A DNA stretch of 22,500 nucleotides from a virus. Location: the IMG/VR virus record IMGVR_UViG_3300032516_000217, positions 1 through 22,500 of that record; one strand, written 5' to 3'. Under the pieces are notes generated by a model, which made no database searches, was not told the origin of the DNA, and saw only the letters and a program-made list of their open reading frames with translations. Below are positions 1-6,859 of this stretch, one piece after another (position 1 is the first letter of the stretch; each line of letters begins with the position of its first letter). The position numbers and the translations under genes were made by a program.

Positions 1-336
1 AGGGCTGAGGAATCCAAAGCTAATGAGAAAAAGAGGCTGCCTGATGCCTTGAAGAATCACATGTTCAAGAAGGGCGGTAAAGATAAGAAAAAGGATGAGG
101 AATGTAAAGAAGGCGTTGATGAAAAGGCTCGTTGCACTAAGAGGGAGAAGCGCCAGGTCAAGCATATTGAGAAGGGTGAGAAGACTGCTGGCCAGTCCGC
201 CAAGAAGGCTAAGGAAATTGCTTACGCAACCGTAAATAAGCTAAAGACTGAAGGTAAGGTCAACGAAGATAAAACTAAAGGTCCGAAGGGTATGCGTGGC
301 ACCGATCTGCTTAAGGATCTTTTGGGTCTAGGTTAA
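1..336 (+). CDS. C-terminal part of a Lys-rich protein (5' end outside window)
   Basis: The frame is open from base 1, so the gene starts upstream; a TTG at 49 is not preceded by a ribosome site and is unlikely to be the start. The visible 111 residues are highly basic and charged, with almost no hydrophobic core. A segment reading KAKEIAYATVNK (about bases 208-243) resembles a short motif seen in many small phage and plasmid proteins of unknown function. Two copies of the ESKxNE-type motif are present (ESKANE near bases 10-27, EGKVNE at 250-267), and the chain ends in a Leu-rich DLLKDLLGLG tail. A double stop TAA TAA follows, and the second overlaps the ribosome site of the protease gene. 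By position it could be a prohead core or internal head protein; this is inference. Confidence 0.6.
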   Translation, partial: RAEESKANEKKRLPDALKNHMFKKGGKDKKKDEECKEGVDEKARCTKREKRQVKHIEKGEKTAGQSAKKAKEIAYATVNKLKTEGKVNEDKTKGPKGMRGTDLLKDLLGLG

Positions 337-351
337 TAAGGAGCAATTCTG

Positions 352-2739
352 ATGTTGCTATTAGAACGTATTATTGGTGAAGCAAAGATACTGGAATCCG
401 ATCGGACGAAGCTGCCGGATGGTGTTCTCTGCAGGGTCAAAGAACCGGTTTGCAACGTCGACCAACTGAATGCGAACAAGCGAAAGTACGGTTGGGACGT
501 GTGGGAAAAGGTTATGGATAACCAAACCCTGACAGAACAGATGCAGAAACGTGCTCTGTTCGGTCACGCGGAACATCCCGCTACGTCTCAGTCGGATTTA
601 CAGTTGGTCTCCCATGCGATTCTTGAATGGGTGATCGATAAGCCCGGTAACACCGTTTATCAGGTGTTCGACGTGTTTGATACCCCCACCGGTCGTATCG
701 TTGACTGTCTACTCAGAGCCCAGTGTAAGGTTGGTGTGTCTACCAGGGCAGAGGGTGAGTTGACCGAAGAGGTTGATGAGAAGTCCAAACAAAAGTATCA
801 ACGGGTGATCGCAGATAAATATAAATACATCACCACTGACTTCACTGCCGATCCCTCGACGTTTGGTGCTATCCCTATCGAGGTCAAGCGAAACGTGGTT
901 ACTGAAATTAAAGCTGCTGCGAATTGCAGGAAGGCAACAGCTAACGATAAGAAATTCGCAGGAGTCATCTTGGAATCGATGCACTGTAAGGACAAGACTA
1001 AGTGTCAGCACTGTGGTTGTTGTGATGCTATTAAAGAGGCGACGGTATCAATCGTCGCGGATCCAAATCAAGGTCTGGTTAATGTTGGTGGTGATGTTGG
1101 TGCCGTCAATATCAATCCGACATCTACTAATATCAATCCTGGTGGTGCCGTTCAGATCACTGTTACCACTACTCCGCCCGTCCAACTGGCACAGCCTGTT
1201 GAACCCCCCGCGGAGGGTACTCCTGAGCAGTTGGGGGTTGATGATGAGGCTCATGAGAATCCAGAGAAAGAGACTGATGATGCCCCCGATGAAGACGAAG
1301 TTGAGGAGTCTAAGATCAACGAGGACACTAGCGGTCTTCTTGGTAAGATTGCGGCACTTCGGAAGGAAATTGACGCAATTAGGCTTGATGGATGGGAACA
1401 GACGAAGTTGGCTCGTAAGCTTGAGAAGGAAGGAAATAAGAAAGAATCAGTCGCCAAACATAAAGAGGCAGATAGGCTTAATAAGGAGTATAACAGGCTT
1501 CGTAAGGCAATGATAAAGGATCTCGTTAGTTCGTACGATATCAAGACCAACGAGTCGAAGGTTAACGAAGGAGTTAAGATTTGGACGGAGGAAGAATTCC
1601 AGGGAGATAAAAATTTCGACGAGTATAAGGTTCTCAACGCTGTTGTGTCCTTCGATATAGACTTAGATAGAAACAAAGAAAAGGTATCAAGTAAGATTGA
1701 GAGGTCTTTTGGTCCAGCCACTGACGCTACGGAAGGCGAGGATTTTTGGTTTGGGGTTATTGATGAAAAACCGTTTGCTATAGTGTCGTCCGAGGGTACG
1801 GTTGAATTAAGTGCGGTGGATGATGAGACCGTTGAGAAAGTCGCCCAGTACATGGACTTGGAACAACAGTGGGCACAAGAACCTAACACCAACGTACCAA
1901 ACGAGTCGAAGGTCAACGAAGCAAAGATGAAGCACTTTAAAGTGAAGATGGATTTGATATTTGGTGAGACCAGTGAATACGCCAGTATTGAAGCAGTTGA
2001 AAAACTGATTCGGGATAAATTCTCGCACGCTCTAAAGTCCGTGCACGTGTATGGTAGTGCTGCCGGTGTTGAAGAGTCTGCCAGTGCTATGCTTAAGGAA
2101 GCGACCCAGCTTAAGATTGATGCTGCGACCCTTCGGGCTGAGCGTGATCGTCTTGCTGAGGCTGTCAATGGAACATCCGACAAGGTTTTGCAACTGAAAA
2201 TAGCCACCACCAAGATTCACGAGATGCAGAAGTCTGAGAACGGTGAGGTTACTGCCCTGCGGACTAAATTGGAGGAAAAAGCCACTACTGCAGCCGACGC
2301 TACTAAGAAGCTGGTTGAGTCTACCGCTGCTATTACAACCCTTAACGAAAAGGTCAAGGAACTGACCGTGGGTAACGAGAAGACTCTCGAAGAGAACAAG
2401 CTAAAGATCGAAAGCGTAGAAAATGGGGCAAAGAAAGCTCTCGTAGAACAAGTGAATAAGGCCAAGACGGACGCGACACGTGCTGTGATTATAGAGTACG
2501 TGGGTCGTCAGTTGAAGGCTTTCAAATCGGTACATGATAACGTTCGGGCACTTCTCGAAAAATGCATGACGATTGCAGAGGTCGACGAGGTCCTCAACGA
2601 ATTCCGAGACTCCCAGCGACGGAGTGCACTTCATTCCAAGCCGCCCAAAGAGATCACGGTTCGCAAGGACGAATCAGGGACGAACAATGATGTAAGGAAA
2701 CGTGTGGGTATGGTATTTGAAGGTTTTGGAATGTCATAG
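352..2739 (+). CDS. Prohead maturation protease fused to coiled-coil scaffold (T4 gp21/gp22-like)
   Basis: Residues 1 to about 205 look like a T4 gp21-type prohead serine protease: FGHAEHP with candidate catalytic His75 (H72 nearby), LVSHAILEW, VGVSTRAEG with candidate nucleophile Ser130 (55 residues after His75), and a DPSTFGAIP segment. A short Cys-rich stretch follows (about 210-225, five Cys), then a Pro/Thr/acidic linker. Three ESK[IV]NE motifs (residues 319-324, 401-406, 518-523) separate segments with no recognised fold. About residues 570-715 are a long Ala/Glu/Lys coiled coil, followed by a basic C-terminal region ending VFEGFGMS, as in phage scaffold proteins. The start has AAGGAG 8 bases upstream. 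In T4 the protease (gp21) and scaffold (gp22) are separate genes, each less than half this length; the fusion is reminiscent of the herpesvirus protease-scaffold. It sits directly before the capsid gene, as expected. The protease call is firm, scaffold role is inferred. Confidence 0.85.
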   Translation: MLLLERIIGEAKILESDRTKLPDGVLCRVKEPVCNVDQLNANKRKYGWDVWEKVMDNQTLTEQMQKRALFGHAEHPATSQSDLQLVSHAILEWVIDKPGNTVYQVFDVFDTPTGRIVDCLLRAQCKVGVSTRAEGELTEEVDEKSKQKYQRVIADKYKYITTDFTADPSTFGAIPIEVKRNVVTEIKAAANCRKATANDKKFAGVILESMHCKDKTKCQHCGCCDAIKEATVSIVADPNQGLVNVGGDVGAVNINPTSTNINPGGAVQITVTTTPPVQLAQPVEPPAEGTPEQLGVDDEAHENPEKETDDAPDEDEVEESKINEDTSGLLGKIAALRKEIDAIRLDGWEQTKLARKLEKEGNKKESVAKHKEADRLNKEYNRLRKAMIKDLVSSYDIKTNESKVNEGVKIWTEEEFQGDKNFDEYKVLNAVVSFDIDLDRNKEKVSSKIERSFGPATDATEGEDFWFGVIDEKPFAIVSSEGTVELSAVDDETVEKVAQYMDLEQQWAQEPNTNVPNESKVNEAKMKHFKVKMDLIFGETSEYASIEAVEKLIRDKFSHALKSVHVYGSAAGVEESASAMLKEATQLKIDAATLRAERDRLAEAVNGTSDKVLQLKIATTKIHEMQKSENGEVTALRTKLEEKATTAADATKKLVESTAAITTLNEKVKELTVGNEKTLEENKLKIESVENGAKKALVEQVNKAKTDATRAVIIEYVGRQLKAFKSVHDNVRALLEKCMTIAEVDEVLNEFRDSQRRSALHSKPPKEITVRKDESGTNNDVRKRVGMVFEGFGMS

Positions 2740-2749
2740 GAGGAAGATC

Positions 2750-4273
2750 ATGGATCTTCACGAAGCAATTCGGCAGGAGATGCTCCTGCTTGAGCAAAGA
2801 CGTGACTCTCTTTGTGAGAAGCCGGCCATTAAGCCGTATCTCGAAGAGGTCAGTTCGTACATTCAAAAGACCCAGAACCGTGAAATGACGGTTATGGAGA
2901 AGCGAAACATCGCCCAGTGCCTCGATAACGCCATTATGGAAGGCGGCATTCGTCAGGGACAGCGATTGTTCGAGAACACGACCACGGAAGACCACATTAG
3001 TTTCCTGGGCATTCAGCTGCCCGTGATTAGTGCGTTGCTTCCGTCACTGACCCTGAACGACGTTGCCACAGTGCAAGCGCTTGATCGGCGTATCGGTGCG
3101 GTATTCTTCATGGACTTCCTTTCCGGGTCCGCGAAGGGTGAGGTTGGACTTGGTGAGACGCTGTTCAGCTCGAAGAGCGGTCCAAACGCCAAGGGTGGTG
3201 CCCGTCGGTACGCGATGGCTGCTGCGGAGCGTGAGGAAGTTGGTTACGGCGATACGACGTTCACGTCCGTGACTGGAATCAACCCAGGTTTGATTCTGCG
3301 TGATAACATCGTCGTTGAAGCTACGGATAGCTATGGTAACGTGTGGGAGATCGGTGTTTGCTCCTCGGCTGGTGTGATTACCACGAGCCCGAACGCTGGT
3401 TCCGGCGTTACCTGCGTTGGTTCCATCGCCACGTCTGGTGTGTATACCATCGCGGTCGGTGGTCTGCTTGACAGCACGACCAAGGTTACGATTACGTACT
3501 ACTATCAGTACGATTTGCCCGTTGACAATCAGGGTAACAAGACGGGCGTTCCTGAGGTCGACCTGACGGTCACCCAGGAAACGATCACCGCGGTTGACTT
3601 CCCGATTCGGTCGAAGTACAGCATCGGTGCCCAGATTGATCTGCAGAAGGCACACGGCTTGAGCCTTGAGGACGAGCTTGTGAAGGTGCTCGGTGGCGCT
3701 GTGAAGTGGGCCATCGATCAGAGAGGTTTGGACATGATGATCGCCGCATCCACGGCGACCGGCGCTGCTACTCAGTGCACCACGTGGGATGCTCACATCC
3801 ACAGCGGCCAAGCCTGGCTGTGGCATAAGTACGAGTTCCTGGATCGTCTTAACGAAGGTAGCAACAACATCTTCGATAAGACCAAGCGTGGTGTTGCTAA
3901 TTTCATGATTTGCGGCAACAATGTTGCCCGAGTTGTGAGGCAGCTTACACAAGGTGGGGATTTCAAGGCTTCCGCCGCTCTTGGCAAGCAGATTCCCACA
4001 GGTCCGCTGAATATCGGTAACGTGTCGAGCGTCAATAACATGGTTGTGATTCAGAACCCGTTCATGGATTCGAACACGTACACGCTCGGCTTTAAGGGTG
4101 ACAGCTACCTGTACGCAAGCTTCATCTATGCTCCGTACATCCCGCTGTTCGCGACCCCGACGCTGATCACCTCCGACCTGATCGCTCAGAAGGGCTTCCT
4201 TTCGAGCGCTGGGTTCAAAGTGATCAACCCTGGTCTGTTCTGTGCTGGTGGAATTTCCAACCTCGGAGTCTAA
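2750..4273 (+). CDS. Major capsid protein (T4 gp23-like)
   Basis: A 507-residue protein close in length to T4 gp23 (521). ATG 2750 is chosen because TAGGAGGA lies just upstream and overlaps the previous stop; the frame extends further upstream but without a ribosome site. Features typical of the family are a helical N-terminal region (1-75), a core entry around 84-120 with VATVQALDRRIGAVFFMDF, a Gly/Val/Thr-rich inserted beta region (about 180-280), the segment around 300-330 with KYSIGAQIDLQKAHGL, and a C-terminal P-domain-like stretch with GFKGDSYLYAS and YAPYIPL. IME at residues 62-64 followed by GG fits a gp21-type maturation cleavage and is almost exactly where T4 gp23 is cut (after residue 65). 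Codon use is more GC-rich than in neighbouring accessory genes, as is common for very highly expressed capsid genes. Confidence 0.9.
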   Translation: MDLHEAIRQEMLLLEQRRDSLCEKPAIKPYLEEVSSYIQKTQNREMTVMEKRNIAQCLDNAIMEGGIRQGQRLFENTTTEDHISFLGIQLPVISALLPSLTLNDVATVQALDRRIGAVFFMDFLSGSAKGEVGLGETLFSSKSGPNAKGGARRYAMAAAEREEVGYGDTTFTSVTGINPGLILRDNIVVEATDSYGNVWEIGVCSSAGVITTSPNAGSGVTCVGSIATSGVYTIAVGGLLDSTTKVTITYYYQYDLPVDNQGNKTGVPEVDLTVTQETITAVDFPIRSKYSIGAQIDLQKAHGLSLEDELVKVLGGAVKWAIDQRGLDMMIAASTATGAATQCTTWDAHIHSGQAWLWHKYEFLDRLNEGSNNIFDKTKRGVANFMICGNNVARVVRQLTQGGDFKASAALGKQIPTGPLNIGNVSSVNNMVVIQNPFMDSNTYTLGFKGDSYLYASFIYAPYIPLFATPTLITSDLIAQKGFLSSAGFKVINPGLFCAGGISNLGV

Positions 4274-4306
4274 ACCAGTAAGTGCTGCCCGCCAAGGATG
4301 GTATGA

Positions 4307-4340
4307 CGCCGGGGAGGCAATCCTCCCCGGCGTTTTTGTT
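4307..4340 (+). terminator. Strong intrinsic terminator after the capsid gene
   Basis: A perfect 11-bp stem (CGCCGGGGAGG at 4307-4317 pairing with CCTCCCCGGCG at 4322-4332), a 4-nt CAAT loop, then TTTTTGTT. It lies 33 bases past the capsid stop and is the only strong rho-independent terminator I could see in the window. It would isolate capsid transcription from the genes downstream. Confidence 0.9.
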
Positions 4341-4354
4341 ATTTGGGGCACTTC

Positions 4355-4651
4355 ATGATAATCCAGAAAATCAAATCGCTGAAAGATCAAACCCTCGACA
4401 CAACGGCCGATCGTAAGTCGTTGGTTGTGGGTGAAGTCATTAACATGAATTTCCTCAGTCAGGCCCAGCTCATGTCGTTTGTTGATATTGGCGTACTTGA
4501 GTTAGCCGATCAGAACGAGCCGGACAAAAAGGTCATTCCGGTGATTGGGGAACGAAAGTTTGTTGATGACGTGACAAAGAGAGAGATAGAAATACCGGTG
4601 GTATTTAACCCGGGATTCAAGTTGGAAGAACACTTGAGGAGCGTGGTATAA
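4355..4651 (+). CDS. Small protein of unknown function (98 aa)
   Basis: Start ATG 4355 follows a TTTGGGGC stretch, about 6 bases upstream, which would serve as a weak ribosome site; a TTG at 4343 in the same frame is an alternative. The protein is soluble, mixed alpha/beta by inspection, with no Cys and no membrane segment. It begins with a Lys-rich amphipathic segment and has a central VIPVIGERKFVDD stretch. It lies between the capsid terminator and the HNH gene, so transcription must come from readthrough or a promoter I cannot define. I do not recognise the family; a minor head or head-tail joining role is possible from position only. Confidence 0.6.
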   Translation: MIIQKIKSLKDQTLDTTADRKSLVVGEVINMNFLSQAQLMSFVDIGVLELADQNEPDKKVIPVIGERKFVDDVTKREIEIPVVFNPGFKLEEHLRSVV

Positions 4652-4657
4652 TTGGGT

Positions 4658-5590
4658 ATGGAAACCAAAATTTGTACAAAATGTGGCAATGAAAAACCGG
4701 CAACGGAAGAGAACTTCTACAAACATAAAAATGGTTTACATGGATTGGCATCGTGGTGTAAAGAATGCTTCCAGTTGTACCGGAATGATCATGCTGATGA
4801 TAGGAATAGAAAATCCTTGGGTCGAAAGCTTCTCGTTCTTTCCAATTATGGTGGTTCATGTTCCGTTTGTGGTATCACCGACCCGGCCTTCTTAACTATT
4901 GACCATATCAACAATGACGGTTCCGACCAAAAGTTTTCCGATCCAAGTTCTCGACATTTATATGATTGGTTGATTCGCAATAATTTCCCGCAAGGTTTCC
5001 AAGCTCTATGCTGGAACCATAATCACCTGAAGTTTTTTGAGAATAGGCGATTAAGGAATAATAGGTCTGCTGAAAAATATGTTAGATCGAATGATAAAAT
5101 CAAGTGTTTCGTCATTGGCCATTATGGTGTCCAGTGTGTCTGCTGTGGTGAGACTAATATTAATATTCTAACCATTGATCATATTAATGGTCATGGAAAT
5201 AAACACAGAATTCAGACCGGTTGTGGAACTGGTGTTAAGTTTTATCGTTGGTTACGTGATAATAATTTTCCATCAGAATTCAGAGTTTTGTGTTGTAATT
5301 GTAATGATGGAAGACGTGTAAACGGCGGTGTTTGTCCTCATGAATTAAGGAGATCATATGGCAAGAGACTACACCAAGTATCTGACTTGGTTACGTCAAG
5401 AGTTCCGTCCATTAACTCTGGCTACCCCAGAGGGTACCCTCAAGCAAATCGTGGAGAACAGCATAAGGTACTGGAACACAAACAGTGCCTACAAGTTGGG
5501 CACAATGGTCAATTATGCTGCTCTAACCAAGAGGGTTCAACTAAATGCCCAGTTCAAAACGGTCGTGGATTAAATGATGGTCCACGTTAA
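4658..5590 (+). CDS. Free-standing double-HNH homing endonuclease
   Basis: The chain opens with a zinc-binding pair of CxxC units (Cys6/9 and Cys34/37), a common start in phage HNH nucleases, then carries two tandem copies of the same HNH-like module. Module 1 (about residues 60-125) has CSVCG, LTIDHIN (Asp82-His83) and an LCWNHN end; module 2 (about 155-228) has CVCCG, LTIDHIN (Asp174-His175) and LCCNCN. In this family the DH pair and the final Asn supply the metal-dependent nuclease site. The natural end is probably near NGGVCPH (226-228): the remnant at 18890-19063 stops a few residues after the same motif. Here no stop follows, and the last 80 or so residues are an out-of-frame reading of exon 1 of the next gene, ending 20 bases inside intron 1. 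GAGGAG at 4636-4641 is 10 bases before an in-frame TTG at 4652, an alternative start. The AT-rich composition suggests transfer. Confidence 0.85.
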   Translation: METKICTKCGNEKPATEENFYKHKNGLHGLASWCKECFQLYRNDHADDRNRKSLGRKLLVLSNYGGSCSVCGITDPAFLTIDHINNDGSDQKFSDPSSRHLYDWLIRNNFPQGFQALCWNHNHLKFFENRRLRNNRSAEKYVRSNDKIKCFVIGHYGVQCVCCGETNINILTIDHINGHGNKHRIQTGCGTGVKFYRWLRDNNFPSEFRVLCCNCNDGRRVNGGVCPHELRRSYGKRLHQVSDLVTSRVPSINSGYPRGYPQANRGEQHKVLEHKQCLQVGHNGQLCCSNQEGSTKCPVQNGRGLNDGPR

Positions 5591-6820
5591 AGCCGCTCAA
5601 TTCGGTGAACTTCTTATAAATATAAGAAAATACCGAGCCAGACTCCGATTTTTCGGCAGCAATGGTGTAACGACTACGCCCCGTAAAGTGATTTACGGGA
5701 CTACGGCGGCCGACCAAATGGTCGATGGTATAGTCTGAACCGTGCAGTGATGTACGGAGATGAGCCGAAAGACTCGTCCGCCCACCATATGGTGGGTCAT
5801 GAAAGTAACAGTTTGATCTACCCTGATAAAACGACCACGTGGATTAGTAATATGGTTCACGATAAAGCCGCTCAATTCGGTGAACTTCTTAGAACGCTAA
5901 GAAAATACCGAGCCAGATTGTTGAGAAAAATCAACAACAATGGTGTAACGACTACGTTTCTTGGGGCGACCCAAGAGGCTACGGCGGCCGACCAAACGGT
6001 CGATGGTATAGTCTGGACTGCACGGCGACGTGCAGAGGTGAGTCGAAAGTCTCGCCCGCCCATTATGGTAATGGGTCATAAAGTAACAGACAGCTGGAAC
6101 GACCATCAATGTGGTGGCTTTGCCGGGCGACCGGCATCGAAGAATTCCGTAAACTGCGGGAACATCCGAGGATCCCAAACTACTCGCCGTACGGCAGTAA
6201 CAATGTTTGGGTGCGGACAATCCGCAACCAAGCCCTTCGCGGCCACCGCGTGAGGGAAGGCTCAACGAGCATAATCGGAACGTCTCACTGAGACGGTGGT
6301 GTGCTCTGAACCATACAGCGATGTATGGAGTTCGGCAGAAATGACCGAACCGCCAGAAACGACTGGTGGTAACAGATTGCCATTGTGGACCCTTATGGGC
6401 ATTTCGGTGATGGACAACGTAACCGGTGACCTGATCATGATGTCGGAAGCCTTCCGTAACTATCGGGTTTATGTTGGGGTAGACTTCCAATGGCAGTTTG
6501 ATAAGTCAGACGTGCCCGGTGTTGGTGGGTATCTTTATTGTATCAACGTACCGTCCGGCACCCAGAAGCTATTCGTAATGGGGACAAAGAGGATCCTTGA
6601 GGAAGAGGACGTAAAGGTTGAGCAGGTCCTCGACTGGCTTTATCGATATAGTAAGGCTCAGTTGAAGCAGATTGAGGGTAACACCCTTCGCAAGAGCGCC
6701 ATCATCAACGTCGCTAACGACGGTCAAGCACTCGTGGATGAGGGCAAGGAAGAAATGAAAGACCTGCAAGATCGGTTGTCAAAAGATAGTAGATGGGTGC
6801 TGCTCGCGAAACGATGTTAG
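5358..6820 (+). CDS. Virion structural protein, split by three group I introns (231 aa after splicing)
   Basis: Exons are 5358-5570, 5816-5844, 6094-6106 and 6380-6820. AAGGAG at 5347-5352 sets the ATG start. Unspliced, translation stops at TAA immediately after codon 71 (GAT). Joined, the reading frame runs without a break: exon 1 ends TVVD in phase 0, exon 2 gives IYPDKTTTW plus AT, exon 3 supplies C to complete Ile and then WNDH, and exon 4 opens PLWTLMGISV. The product is a soluble alpha/beta protein with a helical C-terminus (LKQIEGNTLR, DGQALVDEGKEEM) of a kind I associate with unnamed head-neck structural proteins of T4-like and jumbo phages. I cannot assign a precise role. Group I introns usually invade conserved parts of essential genes, which fits. 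The exon borders are inferred from P1 pairing, frame and a constant 3' end pattern (TAACAGNNNG in all three introns), not from RNA data. Confidence 0.8.
5571..5815 (+). ncRNA. Group I intron 1 (IA-like, 245 nt)
   Basis: P1: 5' exon CGTGGAT (5564-5570) pairs with GTCCACG (5580-5586), with the expected U.G at the splice site. P3: GCCGCT 5592-5597 with GGCGGC 5705-5710. P4: TTCGGT 5601-5606 with ACCGAG 5632-5637. P5: TTCTTA 5611-5616 with TAAGAA 5623-5628. P6a: CCGA with TCGG (5645-5656). P7: GACTA 5672-5676 with TAGTC 5731-5735. An 8-bp hairpin with GTGA loop (5680-5699) lies between P7 and P3', as in subgroup IA. P8: CGACC/GGTCG (5711-5724). P9: 5740-5757 with GTGA loop, followed by two more hairpins including CCCACCATATGGTGGG. 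The terminal G is placed at 5815. No ORF is inside, so it would need a nuclease supplied in trans to home. Confidence 0.9.
5845..6093 (+). ncRNA. Group I intron 2 (IA-like, 249 nt), paralogue of intron 1
   Basis: The core is nearly identical to intron 1 (AAAGCCGCTCAATTCGGTGA, AATACCGAGCC, GTGTAACGACTACG, CGATGGTATAGTCTG) while the peripheral stems differ in sequence but keep pairing: P5 TTCTTAG/CTAAGAA, P6 TTGTTGA/TCAACAA, the P7-P3' hairpin TCTTGGG/CCCAAGA with GCGA loop, P9 CTGCACG/CGTGCAG with GCGA loop, P9.1 GGTGAG/CTCGCC, and CCCATTA/TAATGGG. P1 pairs exon CGTGGAT (5838-5844) with GTTCACG (5855-5861). The 3' end fits G6093 (TAACAGACAG). The intron is 83 codons long and has no stop in the exon frame. 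Confidence 0.9.
6107..6379 (+). ncRNA. Group I intron 3 (273 nt), different lineage from introns 1 and 2
   Basis: P1: exon ACCAT (6102-6106) with GTGGT (6111-6115), terminal U.G. P2: GCCGG/CCGGC (6122-6135) with GCGA loop. P3: TTCCG 6145-6149 with CGGAA 6276-6280. P4 TGCGG with CCGCA, and P5 CCCAAAC with GTTTGGG, enclosing CCGTACGG. P6a CGCGG/CCGCG. P7: GAGCA 6267-6271 with TGCTC 6302-6306. P8: GTCTC/GAGAC (6282-6294). P9: CCATACA/TGTATGG with GCGA loop (6311-6328), then TTCGG/CCGAA and CCGCC/GGTGG hairpins. The Q-like element AATCCGCAACCAAGCCC is close to that of T4-type introns. The 3' end TAACAGATTG (G6379) matches the pattern of introns 1 and 2. An in-frame stop (TGA 6251-6253) blocks ribosomes in the P6 region. 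Confidence 0.87.
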
Positions 6821-6859
6821 GAGAAGGTATGCCTAGTGAATTAAAATCGGGGGGTCAAG

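Noticed and set aside
863-1513. 216-residue frame on the plus strand within the protease-scaffold gene
   Set aside because: It is an out-of-frame reading rich in Arg, Leu and Ser; the protease frame has recognisable motifs over the same bases.
1251-2213. 320-residue open frame on the minus strand
   Set aside because: It is antisense to the protease-scaffold coiled coil; the Ser/Leu-rich composition is the complement of Glu/Lys/Ala codons.
3044-4390. 448-residue open frame on the minus strand
   Set aside because: It mirrors the capsid gene, whose GC-rich third positions suppress antisense stops. The product is Arg/His-rich, without domains, and has no ribosome site.
4622-4652. TATAAT at 4647-4652 with TTGGAA upstream as a promoter for the HNH gene
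   Set aside because: The spacing is 19 bases and the -35 match is poor; the hexamer also overlaps a stop codon and start, so chance is likely.
5615-5622. TATAAATA, the T4 late promoter consensus
   Set aside because: It falls in the loop and flank of the P5 hairpin of intron 1 and is explained by that structure. The same octamer at 820-827 is inside the protease gene.
5747-6253. 168-residue open frame across introns 1-2 and exons 2-3
   Set aside because: It is an accidental open frame through two structured introns. The conserved pairings, not the codons, explain the sequence; only the short exon parts are coding.
6296-6379. Upstream start at 6296 for the protein ending at 6820
   Set aside because: These bases belong to the P7-P9 part of intron 3; translating them would give residues unrelated to the conserved protein, and no ribosome site is present.
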